The notes under the pieces are model-generated. The model was not told the DNA's origin, searched no databases, and saw nothing but the letters and a program-made list of their open reading frames with translations. Shown piece after piece: positions 1 to 12,465 of a DNA stretch of 64,000 nt. A program made the position numbers and the translations under genes. Position 1 is the first letter of the stretch. Each line of letters begins with the position of its first letter. The stretch is from Aquila chrysaetos chrysaetos. Lineage: Eukaryota > Chordata > Aves > Accipitriformes > Accipitridae. The stretch is taken from NCBI RefSeq assembly GCF_900496995.4, contig NC_044006.1, positions 46,604,120-46,668,119 on the forward strand, written 5' to 3'.

Positions 1-3000
1 TGTGCTCACACATAAGACTCCCACTACAACTATGTAGGATGCCAGAGGTACCTCAGAGTCAGGGAGAAGACTCAGATGAAGGAACGGAGCAGCATGACAA
101 AGCAGCAAGATGAAGGAAAGAAGCCTTAAGGGAAAGGAAGTTGGGGAGGGGGGTTTGAGAGAACGCTTTCTTCCAGGGTCTTGAATGAGTCTTGAGTTCC
201 TGGGTGCCACCATTTCTTCTCTGATAGCAAACAAAACCCTAACACAAATCCTCCTGTGGCTGTTATCTCCTCCATTAACTCCCAGTGCTGAACTCTGCAA
301 AAGATCTCAGTGTTCCAACCCTGTTGTTAATCACAAGGTTGATAGTACGATACTGACAGATTTTTTTTCTGATTTTCTGGTTTACATTTTTAAGAGAAAA
401 TAACATATACACAAGAAACATAAAATAATATTTTTGTGGTTCTGAACTTTTCAAAATTTTGGTTGTATCAGAACTGAGGCTGCAGATAATTTATAGTGAT
501 ATCTGCTGGTTTCAAAGATTTCCTTTGGTGGCAGGGGAGGAAAAGGTGGTTTGATGCTGCTGCATGGTTTTGCTTCCCCATTTTCAGAATGAAATGCTTT
601 GACATTTCCTGTCATCTTGTTTCTTATTTTGAATTAAATACAATATTCAAAACTACAAACAATTTTAAAAGTTGAAATCAAACCAAGCAGATCAGCTTCA
701 GGGAGCTTTCTTTTTTTTATACATTTGTGGGGCATGTTCAACATTTCTTAACTGCAGAATTGTCTATGGAACACAAGGAGATAACCTGAATTCTTTTGGC
801 TTCTCTAATTATAAAAGGCTTTGCTTACATGATTATCTACTATTGTAGCAGGAGAAAATTTCTGCGTACAGGGTGAACTCATTAAGGGGTGAATCGGGAT
901 TTTGCAGCAACAGGAGTCATTCTTGCTTGTTGCAGAGGCTGGGAGATGTGCTGAATGAGTCAGGAACTGCAGAAGGTAGAAAGACCATCTTGCTTGTATA
1001 GCCGCTCCTTGGTACCCTGGGTTCTCTTCCTACCTCTGCTTCCTGGGAGGTGGTGCCAGGTGACTCAATTAAAGCTGGCTTCTCAGAGGCAGTCAGAAAC
1101 TGCGTGCTATTTGCTTTCTGGGTGTCTGATGGCAGAGGCTATGGAGGGCCAAGTTGCAGAGCCACCCAACACTCACAACTGTAGCTAAACTGAATGGGGA
1201 GTTGTGATTTTAAAAGCTATAGAATACTTGCCATGATAGATTACTTTAAAAAAATCATTCCTACATATGTGAAATTGGTTTGCCAGCTCTAGCTGCGTCT
1301 GTATTTCTGTTACTTCTGAATAAGAATGAGGATGGTGATTTCCCCTGAATTTATAGGGATATTATCATAATTTGTAGCTGATTGACACACTATACAAATT
1401 AATGCAATTTTGAACCTGAGAGAATCAACATAGATTCTTTCTTCAGAGTAAGACTGAGCTGTGTACCAAAACGTGATGTGAAGTCACACCTTGAATTACA
1501 TAGATAAAATGGAATATTCACTAGGTGCTTGCTAAGAATATCCCCAATGAAACAAAGACCCTAAGAAAATACATTATGGGAACACCTAGTGCAAGACAGT
1601 AATTGTCGTGTATATATTTAAGGGCACTGAATTAACATTGCTCAGGCAGCAATATTAGAAGTTGTGTATTTTGATTGCTTTGCTATGAAACTTCAGTGTG
1701 CTTTCACTGTGAGGATGTATTTAAGTGCATGTAAGTAATATGTGGACTAGGATGTTTTAGTAAAAAATAATTGTGGTTGGTACAAAGCTTTATTTGTATT
1801 TCTTAGAAGCTGAATAACTGGAGTAAACTTTATTTCTTCTGTGTTGCATGTTTTCCCTTTTTCACTGCTTGTGAGTTTCCTTTTATACTTCAGCCTTATC
1901 ATCAAACTATGAGGGCATTTAAGGACTGTTGAAGACAATGTCCAAATGAAGGATTCTTATTCCATAATTCTAGTAAATTGGGAGTAATCCACTTTAATTA
2001 TACTTGCAGTCTGGTAAACTGGAATATCCAGCTCAAAACCAAGCTCTTCTAGAACTTTGGGTTTTGATTCCAGATTTGTTAAGGTTTACTGCCTCTGGGG
2101 GATTTTTAAAAATGAAACTGTCATTGCAGAGTCAGCAGAGGGGCTGACATTCATAAAGCACATTGATGTAATAGGAATTAGGATGGAATAAAAGCTCTGA
2201 TGGGAGGGTATAAGTAGACACATTGTATATGGTGCTTCTCAGATTACCTCTTCCTCTGTTTGGGTTTCTTGGTGAGATGCCCTCTGTACTCTTACCAGAA
2301 ACAGGTCCATATGACAGCCAGAATTTTCAAAGTTGATTAAAGACTCTGAATATTGTCAGGTTCTGAGTGTTCAACATGAAACATTGTTAAAGTTGCCTAA
2401 TATTCAGAAAGTGCTCAACACCTCTTTTATGAAAATCCGTTTCCTTTGAGCCAGGTCCATAAAATTATTGGTCACCTCGGAACACATAGATCAGTCTCCT
2501 TCCCCACTAGCAAAAAAAACCCCAGCTGGCAAAACTGCTATTATTTCTATAGATTACCATGAACATCAGAGCTTGGTAGGATTTCACTACCTTCAGTTTC
2601 TTCCACCAGTGATGCATAACAGTGATTAAATAAGTTCTGTCCTTCTTTGGAATATGGCCACGGTTTAAGCAGCTCAGAGGCAACTGAGTCAGATCAGGCT
2701 GAGTGCTACCTCCAAGCTCAGCCCCTTTTCTCAACCCAGTGTTCCCTCCTGGCCTCTGTGGTTTCCTCTTTGAAAAAAGCACCTCTCCATATTGCATTGG
2801 GTAGCTGCTTCTGAATTTGTATGCAAGATGATGAGAGGTAGCAGATTCCCTGGCCCGCAGGTTATGTAATTTTACAACCTTAAAAGGTAAATTATTGATA
2901 GATTTCTGGTGCTCCAAAAATAAGAGAATATTTACAGAGTAAGATCTGGACATGATCTTCGCTTGAGTTTATTATTCTGCCTGTTGCTCCCCCATGCTTC

Positions 3001-4300
3001 CCATGCCTTGAGACAGACTCAGTTTATTATCCATCCCAGATATACTGCCATCTCCAAGCTTCTGGCAATCACTGTTATCTGTCACACTGATGTGCTACAC
3101 AGAAAAATTGTTCTGCATTTTTTGGTGGAGAAATAAAAAGTTATTGGCATAGGTAGTTTGGAAGACAGAACAGCTTTCTTACCCAGTGAGTTATTGTGTT
3201 TCAGAAGCATCTGAAGGGAGTCAAACCTAGTCCACACATATGTTCAATTTCACATGGTGTGTTGAGGCCAAAATTTGGGGCCAGCTGCTCCTAAGTCTTT
3301 GGCATGTGCTTTTCTTTAACCACATTGAGCATTGCCTGTGTGTATGTGCTTGCACAGTTGTGGTCTCTGCTTCAGAGTCATATATATGTTTCTTAGCCTC
3401 TCAGTGTCTTTTTTAAAAAAAAAAAAGAAAATACGTCATTTGGAGTTAAGTCTAGAAAAGCAGTTTGCTGCCTTTTTGCTTATTAAAATGCAGTAGTACC
3501 AGAAAATATAATGTGACAACTACCACCTGACTTTTGCATCTATATGGGATAGACTTTAATATTGTTTTAAAACTTAGACGATATAGGAAATGAAGCCTCC
3601 AAACTCATGTATTCTCATTGCATGTAAACTGGTACTTTTTTTGTCACACATGAGGACAAACATTAAAAACAACTTTATAAAGTATTTATGAGGTTTTGAT
3701 TTACCACAATTATTTTCTCTGGCTTTTAGAGTCTCTGAATAGTATCTTAATGCTAGATCATATTTTCTGACAACAGAACACCAGATACACTGTAATGATT
3801 TGGCATTCAGCCTTTTGGAATGAAGGCCAAAACTGGCTAAATAAATCTTTTCCAATAGCAAGGAGCAATGATTGCATTGTAAACTCTGGATAAATCTGTG
3901 ATATTACAGAAAGCAACTGTTTTGCAATAAAATGACTTGAAAAAAAAATCTATGGAAAAAATTTCCCATACTGGAAAGATGCCAACATGGCATTATGCTA
4001 CTAGTGTGTTCTATACTGTTGCAACTGAACATTTAATAATGTGACAGAAAGTTTTCTTCTTGATTATTATGCTCAAGGTTGGGTGAGAATCCCAGAAGGG
4101 AGTAGTATTTAATAGAAATGTTAACTTTATTAATAACATATAAAACACATTGGGATTCCTAACAGTCAATTCTACACATGGTTAAGAAAAGGCAGGTGGT
4201 CTGTGAAATAGCTTGGGCTTGTGCTATACAAGATTTCTATCATGAGAGGCGAAGTTCTGAGTTGCTTCATATTCGGCTGGAGACAGTGGAGTAAAATATT
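1..4300. other. Intergenic, MEOX2 distal 5' flank
   Basis: No gene is visible. Apart from the old repeat at 2.3 kb and a short A-run near 3415, the sequence is unique and AT-rich. The longest frame (148 codons on the - strand, 2507-2953) has no signal, domain or biased composition that would support coding. Confidence 0.7.
2320..2455. repeat. Old interspersed repeat (TTTTCAAAG...CAACACCT type)
   Basis: AATTTTCAAAGTTGATTAAA, TTCTGAGTGTTCAACATG and CTAATATTCAGAAAGTGCTC follow a near-palindromic sauropsid repeat of the form 'attttcaaaggtgcctaa ... gtgctgagca'. It is probably an old non-autonomous element, well decayed. Confidence 0.4.
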
Positions 4301-4329
4301 CACCGATGTGCATTTACTGCTAGTAGTGT

Positions 4330-4445
4330 ACAACTGCAGGTCTTGGAAGTGACGCAAGAGATCAGGGCTGTTATGCTAAACACTGTGCAAGTGTGTAGAT
4401 AGGCATCATCCTCACCCGGAAGAGCTTATAATTTAAAATACAGAT
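4330..4445 (-). repeat. Old SINE-like fragment (AAGAGCTTATAAT type)
   Basis: CTAAACACTGTGCAAGTGTG and GGAAGAGCTTATAATTTAAA resemble the segment that in sauropsid genomes precedes a MIR-like core ('agagcttacaatctaaa'). The expected core is not obvious next to it. Confidence 0.4.
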
Positions 4446-4968
4446 GCCTCAGGCCTGCTGGCAAAAGGGAAGCAGATGCTTAAGAGAAGCAACTTATGGT
4501 AGCCACAAAACTGCCAGTGGCAGCAGTGGAAGGAGGAGTGGTCCCAGAGGCTGCACAGTGCGAGCTGTGACTTCCAGTCCACAGGAGGGTGGGTTTGTTT
4601 GTTTTCCCTTCAAACTTCCACGCGTGGAAAGACTGTAAGGAAAGAGACAGATGCACATTGACACGACCGTGCAGCCGTACAGGTCCCTCCAGCAGCTTTG
4701 TGTGTGTGTTGGACAGGAGAAACAAGAGGGCCCCACGGCACTCCTCAGGTCAGGGCCTGGGAGCGGAGGGGTGGGTGCCCTCTGTGACCCCCTGCTGTAT
4801 CTCTTCTTGAGAAACTACCCCGGGTTTGCTTTAAAAAGGGCCAGAACCAGCTGAACAAATGTATGGCTATTTGGTGTAGCGTTTCCATGCAGTTCAGGTT
4901 AATAGTTCAGTTACAGTGCAAAGATTAGATCCATGTTCTCCAGATAGTACAGCCTCTACCTCAAAAGA

Positions 4969-5015
<47 letters not shown>

Positions 5016-5056
5016 CACCACCACCAACACCACCAACACCAACACCACTAATAATT
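4969..5056 (+). repeat. Compound microsatellite (AAT)n then (ACC/AAC)n
   Basis: About 14 AAT units run into an interrupted ACC/AAC array (CACCACCACCAACACCACC). It lies just upstream of the GC islet at 5.3 kb. Confidence 0.95.
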
Positions 5057-5274
5057 TAACCATCACATTATAGTTGAAAAAACATCCAGGCAAAGATGGT
5101 CAGCCGAAATGGAGAGGGAAGGACAAATCAGGATGCAGAAGGCCATACTGAAGTTCAATGAAAGCTTTCAATGGCTTGTAAAGCCCTGAGAGGGCAGATT
5201 TTAACACCTCGAGCTTTATATGATCCTCTGCATTACCATTTGGAGCTACTGCAGTAGCTACAATTAAAACCAGA

Positions 5275-5530
5275 ATGAAATGACGCCTTGCCCAGGCTCC
5301 CTGCGCCCCTCCACCGCCACTGCCACGGGGCTCTGCCAGCGCAGTGCCCGGCGCGCTGCTCCGGGCTGCGGCGCCGTCGGCAGAGGCCAGAGGTCAGCCC
5401 TGGCCCTGGCCCATGACCCACGACCCGCAGCCCACGGTCCCCGGCCCCGCCAGGCTCGCCCCGCTGCAAGGGGAAAGTCACCATCCCCGGGAGCAGGCAG
5501 CAGTGGGGAATCCTGCAGAGGGTAGCTAGG
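5275..5530. promoter_or_regulatory. Isolated GC-rich, CpG-rich islet
   Basis: About 250 bases with many CpGs (for example GGCGCGCTGC near 5350), surrounded by AT-rich DNA more than 30 kb from MEOX2. It has the look of a small CpG island or an orphan promoter. No coding frame shows recognisable features. Overlapping frames on both strands, up to 121 codons, are explained by composition. Confidence 0.5.
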
Positions 5531-7099
5531 GAGGGCTGCAGTATGCACAGGCATGCAGGGAGAGGAGCCTTGGAGTATACCCAGAGCAAAAATCTCACAG
5601 TTTTAGCAGCTGAAATATGTTGAATGCTCGCCTAAGGCCGTGAAGCGTCTGGCACGCCACCAGGGAGTGTGTCAGGACAAGACTGGCACTGTGGTGCTCC
5701 AGGGACCACGCAGAAAACCTGACGGATACAGCTGTAACTTGGCCACTTCCCAAGTTCTCGCCTTCAGTTTCAAACCTCACAACCCATCTGAAATGTAGCG
5801 ATGTCCCAGCATGATACACTTAGCACATCTGATTGTTTAATTATTATCCTCCCTTCCACACATGTAGAATCACAGTTTCACCTGCTCATGTGGCACCCAC
5901 ATGTGCTGTCCTGAACATCAGTGTGTGAGCCGCTTGGGATTGCAGCCAGTCTGGTATCTTCTTCTCCTGCCTTCGTTCGTGCTTTTCGTTCAAACTGCGG
6001 CTTCTGCATGCTCCTCTAGGTACCTAAATATAAATGCATTAACAAAATAATTGTGCAACTCATGTGATACTTAGCGGAATCTTTGTTAACTGCTTTGAAA
6101 GTGAAAACTGCCTTCTAAATAAAAATAGTTAGAAAGAATCCTTGTGCAATAGCTAAACACTTTCCAGGGAAAGTCAATACAGGTTTTGAATTTTATTTTT
6201 TTAAAGGCCTCCCATCATTTAAAGTTACATGGACGTAATTAAGTGCTATCATGATGGCTGCTCAGTGAGCGCATGTCAAGTATTGCTCAATAAACAGAAC
6301 AACATAGGTGTTCTCTCAGAACTATGTCAGAAAAGAAAATACATTTTTATCTGAAAAATGCTCATTCTGAGTGTTTTCACTGTCATTATGTAAAGAATAC
6401 ATCCCATTTCCTCATACTTTAGCATTTTTTTAAAGTTATTAGGTGTTTAACTGCATTTCCAGTGTAAAAAAATTTATCTGAAAGAGGCTTCAAGAAAGAG
6501 GCAGAAGCAGGAATATGTAGGACGGAAAAAGGTTTGAGAAAAGCTGCCAATAAACTTATGTCCAGCAAATGAATGCAGGTAAGAAAAAAAGGAAAATCCC
6601 TAGTCAGTAACATACATAGACTTCCAGGAATCAGGTACTGACTGTGTGTATTAATTAGGTTAATTTACTCCTGGTCCAAACCAAAGTACACTGAACAATA
6701 CAGTGAGATGAATCAGTGATACGTATTTTGTTCCTGTTATGGTCCATTTGCATTTTGGGGGGACTTTATGAAGTATTTTTGTCACAGAGGCTGGTTTCCT
6801 CCACCAGTCTTGTCCTCTGGCAGGCTGGCAGCATGGTGAAGCGTGGATAGCAGCGTTGCTTATGTTCTTATAGCAAAGGTAGGATTTGGCCTCTGTGTTT
6901 GATGCTGTGGCTCTGGGTTCATGTTATAATTCAGACATTCAAGGTAAGGGGGCCAGAGGGCAGATAAGCTTTTTTCTTAACTCTTAACAGCGTTTGCAAT
7001 GTGTGCTTAAGATGCCACCTGACCAGAGGCAGAGTGATTTAATAAACTGAGAGCTGTCTTGGGACTTTGCACCCTTTCCTGTCTTTGCTGTTGCTCTCC

Positions 7100-7170
7100 T
7101 GCTGAATGACCTTTTCACCCTAATGCCTCAGTTTCTTCAGCTGCAAAATGGATGCAGTAAGCATTGCAGA
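7100..7170 (+). repeat. MIR-like (CORE-SINE) fragment
   Basis: TGCCTCAGTTTCTTCAGCTG followed by CAAAATGG matches the highly recognisable MIR segment TGCCTCAGTTTCCTCATCTG + TAAAATGG with few differences. It is a short, ancient remnant. Confidence 0.5.
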
Positions 7171-8084
7171 AGCCATCAGTAAAGTGTTTTTCTTTCTAGA
7201 GAGAAAATGTGATGTATAGTAACTGGGCATTATTAATTTTTGTCTGGGATGTTTAAGAAGAGAGGGCAGGTTTCGTGTGGTCCCATTGTCTTCTCCCTCA
7301 TCCTTGCAATACTGTAAGGATGGTGTTAGTGTGTTTTTTATAATTTCTGCTTGGTTGTTTCGATCAGTTCAGAGTAAATGAGTATCCATGTGCTTTTGGG
7401 CCAGTTTTGAATGCTTCTTCCTGAACATTCTCTCAAAGAAGTTGAACATATGTATGAAGTGAAGTCCCTATCAGGGCAGAGGAAGCTGGCTGTCAGGCAG
7501 CAATTGGTCATAGAGCACCAAAATTAGAAGTGGGGAGTAGGTGAGAAATCTTTAGAGTCACTGTTTTGGAGATTTTTAGATATGCAGAAGGAGGAGGTGT
7601 TTAAAAAACATTCCAAAAACTTAAGTGTGCAACAGTACACAGATACTTATTTTAGAAAAATAGATCTTAAACTTAGTAGATTGCTCTCTATTTTCATATC
7701 AATAGTGTATTCAACATTTTCAAGTGACAGCATGTCAAGAACATCACAAACATACAGCCACCGTCTAATTGTGCTGACTAGTTATTTCTAATCTGATAAT
7801 AAGCAGTGAATTGGTTAACAGTATTTGTACTTAAGTGTGCATGTTTATGCTTCAAGGCTGACACTCCTGTAAGATGAATGGGGGAAGTTAACTTTGCTTG
7901 ATGCTATTGTTTTAGCTGGTAAGGATGAGGACTCAACAAGATGAAAGTATGTTGGTTTACATTGTCAAGGCTATCTTCACAACCAGAAGCTAGAAACTTC
8001 CTTTATTATGAGAAAACAAACACATAAATTCTGGGAAATAGAATAAAACCCTCCATTAATCTGCATGAAAGCCTTAAATCATTC

Positions 8085-8165
8085 AGATTCATAGATTTGC
8101 TACCTATGGTAATTTTTTCTTCTGCATTTGGAATAAGAGTCCATTGTGATCAGACAGCATTGTTG
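8085..8165 (-). repeat. Possible old CR1-type 3' tail
   Basis: GATTCATAGATTTGC followed, after an apparent insertion, by AGTCCATTGTGATCAGACAG resembles the reversed 3' end of old CR1-lineage LINEs. It is short and interrupted, so the call is weak. Confidence 0.3.
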
Positions 8166-10290
8166 CTTGCATCCATTGATGGGCTGAGAAATGACAGTAA
8201 TAAAAACAGATACAGCAGGCCTCTGTCTTCGAAATGTAGCTTTTTGGAAATGGCAAAGCAGCAGAAAGAAATGCTAATAGAATGCTACCCTGTTCTATTG
8301 AAATCTGTTCAGAAAAATAAATGAGGTTCTGTTCTTGGCTCCCTTTGTCTTGTTGAACAATATAGGATAACTCATTTGATCTAACTTTACACCAGCTTCC
8401 CAACTGTGATACAAGAATGAATGAGCTATGCATGCTTTCTAAAAATGTTGAAAAATGTAGATGAAAAATTGTTATGTAATCCCTAAGCACCAAATTGGGT
8501 GACCTTTATTCATATTGAAATAATGAGGACTATTTACAGAGTAACCTACCATTCACCGTGAGTAAGGATGACAGAATCCAGGCTGGTTTTGTCTTGGCCC
8601 AAATAGTACTTCTGAACTGCTGTTTTTGTTAGGTTTCACAGTTCCATTTTCATAAGATTAAAGGGACCTGAAAATGAATAAAATTGCAGGTTAGTGAATG
8701 ATGCTCTATGTTTGAAGGTATCCACACTCTAACTTAATCATTGAATATATCTCCAAATACCAGTATCTCATCTGTAATATTACTGCTGGGATTTTCAGAA
8801 AAATAGCATGTAATGTCAACTCTGTACTTAAACTGTAACCAACAAACCCTGGGGACCTATCAAGTTATCGGTCTTTAGTACTGAAAACATAACACAGGTT
8901 TAAGTATAGCTACTCAAAATAGGTCAAGTTACAGCTGGGTTATGTTTTAGTGAACTAGAATTAATAAGGTATTTTCAGCCAAACAGGCAAATTCATACAT
9001 GTAGATATTTGTAACCAAGTTCCTGATTCTATAAGCTCATTTTTATTTAACTCTGTGAATATTGGTTAGGTGTACACACACGTAAAACCACCAGTGAACA
9101 TTGAAGTTCTCAGTTCTTTGTTGCACAGAACATCAAGCTGGAATGGAAGTGCTAGCACTTCAGCATTCAAAATCTGGATCAGATGCTAAGGTCTAAGACA
9201 TTTGGGTTTGGAGTTTGAACTTTGTGTACTTTAGAGGTACACGTTATATATTCTGATCTGAGCTGAAATATGTGGCAATTGGTAGGAAATAAGACAAAAT
9301 CTTTCCTTTCAAAACTGAAATGCTTGTGTGTCAGATGTCTCCATAAATGTTCTCTCTTTCTAAAGGAAAAAAAAATTAGAGATCATGACGTAAGAGCTAA
9401 AACTGAGCAAGTCACTTCAGAAGCAACAGTAGAGGAAGCGTCTTTGGTGACCTGGGTAAAACAGTTAGTCTTTGTCCTATGTATGCTTTAATTAAACATG
9501 TAAAGACAAATTTGTTTGTCAGGTCAGCTACGAAATTGAGAATTTGAAGGCTCGTGGCAGCCAGTATTTCACATTTGCATTCACCATTTCTCTGTGATTC
9601 TGGAAAGATCATGTCTCTCTATTTTCTCTCAGTTCCACTGGTGAATCTCCAAAAGACAGTATGGGTTTGGCCCCAAGTGAGTAGGTCTTTTTTTTCAAAG
9701 CACATAAATTATTTCTGGGCCATTAATTCTGGGAGAATCTAATCCCAGTTCACTGTTGATTTTGGAAGGAATAAGTTATGCTCTTCAGCCTATTTAGCAA
9801 GGTCGTCATGTGTCTATCTATATGGACTCTTTCACACATGTTTCAGTTAAAGATCCAGACAACTCTAAGATTCCTTTTTGGGACACTCACTAAAAAGTCA
9901 AAGAATCCACAGATGCATAAATGAATTACAGTGCTACTAATACAACCTTTAAAAAGCCTGTCAAATATATTAAACCAGTTTTTCATAATGTTTTGAGATC
10001 TTCATACAGAAGGAAAGGAAATAAAAAAATCCTTAGTACTGTTGGCTTTACACGTGTGTATGTAATATTTAATTTTGAAAATAACAAGTTCTGAACTTCT
10101 GAAGTAGAACAGAGACACAACTGTCCTTTCCAAATTGTACTTTCCAAAATGCAAATAACAAAAGGAGACTAGATGCAGTTGCATCTGGTGGTTTTGTTTT
10201 TTAATCAGACATACTTATATACTTCTCTCAGCATACTTTCCTGGTCATCGCATAATTTTTTGCATATGTACATAACATCTATCTATATTA

Positions 10291-10400
10291 GAAAACTGTT
10301 ATTTCCATTTTCCTGATGGGAAATTGAGGTACAGAGAGACTAAGAGACTTTTTCCAGATCACAGAGGACATGAGTCAGAGCAGGCTAAATGATCTTGCAT
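10291..10400 (-). repeat. MIR-like (CORE-SINE) fragment
   Basis: ATTTCCATTTTCCTGATGGG, AAATTGAGGTACAGAGAGAC and TAAGAGACTTTTTCCAGATC follow the reverse of the MIR core (GGAAACTGAGGCACAGAGAG, TTAAGTGACTTGCCCAAGGT). The match spans about 100 bases and is the best of the MIR-like fragments in the window. Confidence 0.6.
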
Positions 10401-10849
10401 TTAAGATTAACTTCTAAATTACTATATATCTTTCCTTAGGACAAATCAGGGCAAGCAATGAATTAAACTGCTAAATGTTTATTTGAAAACAAAACAAAAC
10501 ATTGTTAATTTAATTTGGTGAGTAAAAAAACCCCAACAACCCAGAATATTTCTACAGTTAGCCTTATTTTGATGTGCATTTGGGGGAAGGGAAGAGCGAG
10601 ACTGTTATTTTTTTCCCATCAGAAATATCTGTGTAGTTTGCCAATATCTGCCTTGGCAATACTTTACTAGTAATGTATATATTTCGCCTTTCAGAAAACT
10701 GGTTTCCCAAGGCTGAGAAAAACTGTGAGCAAAATTATGTGGCAGGAAACATTTAAACATGAAAATATGAAATATAACTCAGATTTGATAAATTTGGTGT
10801 CAAAAGACACACTACTTCGCAATACTTAAAAGACATCTTCAATTTAAAA

Positions 10850-12465
10850 ATATACTATTGATTGAGAAGAAAATGAAGGCAGCAATAAAAATTCACTAAA
10901 CTAAACCCAAGAGCAATAGCAGTGAGTTTAAAACTGTTATTGGGAAATATGGACAATTGATACAGGAAGCTCAAATTATCTTTGAAAAACTCTGTAGAGG
11001 ACGGGGGAAAATAAGAAACAATACTTTAAGTATATAAAGAAAAAGTGTGATCTTAGTAATGGTTTAAATCTAGTACTCAGCAAGGACAGTAAACATGTGG
11101 ATCATGATGTGCAAAAGGCAGATGTGCTCATAGACATCTGTTTTTCTAGAAAAAGACAGGAAGATCTATTTCTACCTTGAAGCTAATGAAAAGTATTTTC
11201 TATCTCATCAGTAGCTAGAAACAATGCTGAACAAATATTATTACCTTTTTTTTTTTTTTTCCCAAAATTGGCAGGATCAGATAATAGCCTTGATGCAAGC
11301 TAAGGTAGTTTATTTCAGTGTACTAATCATTTTTTAATTACAGAATGCCAGGGAAATTGCAGAAGACTTAATTAATGTTGAGATTTTCAATTAAAAATCT
11401 GTTAAAAATCATACAAAAGACTGATTAAATAAGTATAGATGTAGAATAGTCATGTAGGGAAAAATATTTCTAGTGTGGTCCTCTGAAGATCTGTTCTTTC
11501 TCCAATGCCATTCAATATCTTTAGCAAAGTCTGGAAAAATGTGAGATAGCAAAACTTAGAGGTGACAAAATTATTTCAGAAACAATTAATGATGATGAAA
11601 GGTGAATGAGCTAATCTGGAGTGATCATTACAATAGATCCATTAAAACAAGATATTTTTGCATGGCCAAACCTGAGGACAAAGGGCAAAGAATTTGCCTA
11701 ACACTTATTATTGGGGAACTGAATCCTCTAGAGCATGTACTCTAGAAAAGACTTAAATAATAATTTGAAAGTAAGCTACCAGAATGATGCTATGATTAAA
11801 ATGTCAGATGCAATCCTTTCATGTCTAAGCAAGGGAATACGGATGGAGAGGGTGATAGTCCCTCTGTGTATGTCATTAGTGAGAGCATTCCTGGAATATT
11901 CTGTCCAGTTCTAGCACTTACACTTTGAGAAGGACATTGGTAAACTGGAATGGGCTCAGAAGAAAACTGCAAGAAAGGTATGAGGTCTGGGAAATGTGCC
12001 TTATACTCAGACACTAAAGAAGCTCAATTTACTCAAGGTTAGAAGGAGAGTTTATCACAGTCTGTAAGACCTTTCATAGAAAAGATGTTCTTGACCAGTT
12101 CTGTTTAGTTCACTAATAAAGTCTTTAAAATTAATTGTTAATTTTTAATTATTATTGTTACTTGATCATTATCCAATTAATAATAAAGATGGAACTACTG
12201 GAAATTTAATTTTGACAATTCTGAGCTGGAAACAGAGCATAAATATCAAGTGATAGTAGTTAACATTTGGAACAAATTCTGACATAGCAATGTGCTGGAT
12301 TTTCCATCTGTTGAAGTTCTTAAATTGAGCTGTAACATATCTCTCAGAAAGACACCCAGTCTAGAACAGATATTATGGCTGATGCAGAAATTGCTGGGTC
12401 CTGTTCTCTAATTTATATAGCAGGTCAAGTTAGAAGACCAAAAGGTATCTCCTGGCTATAAAATC
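10850..12465 (+). mobile_element. Decayed CR1-lineage LINE, + strand, about 1.6 kb
   Basis: This is an ancient non-LTR retrotransposon copy that can be followed through several parts of the family. Near 11085-11150 the sequence follows the endonuclease-RT linker (QQG..NMWIMMCKRQMC, compared with the family's DAEKAEVLNxFFxS). At about 11465-11580 it follows the RT stretch read as 'GDPLFFLQCHSISLAKSG', the counterpart of GSVLGPLLFNIFINDLD. The C-terminal region lies at 11880-12060. The 3' UTR ends in a typical tail near 12380-12465 (AGCAGGTCAAGTTAGAAGACC). Many stops and indels are present, so it is long dead. An A/T insertion splits it at about 11246-11262. It is not a virus and is not expressed as protein. 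The 5' boundary is approximate. Confidence 0.82.

Larger units (their letters stand above)
5530..10850. other. Intergenic, no gene seen
   Basis: AT-rich unique sequence with MIR-like fragments at 7.1 and 10.3 kb and a possible old CR1 tail at 8.1 kb. Frames of 60-129 codons on both strands look like chance. Confidence 0.7.
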
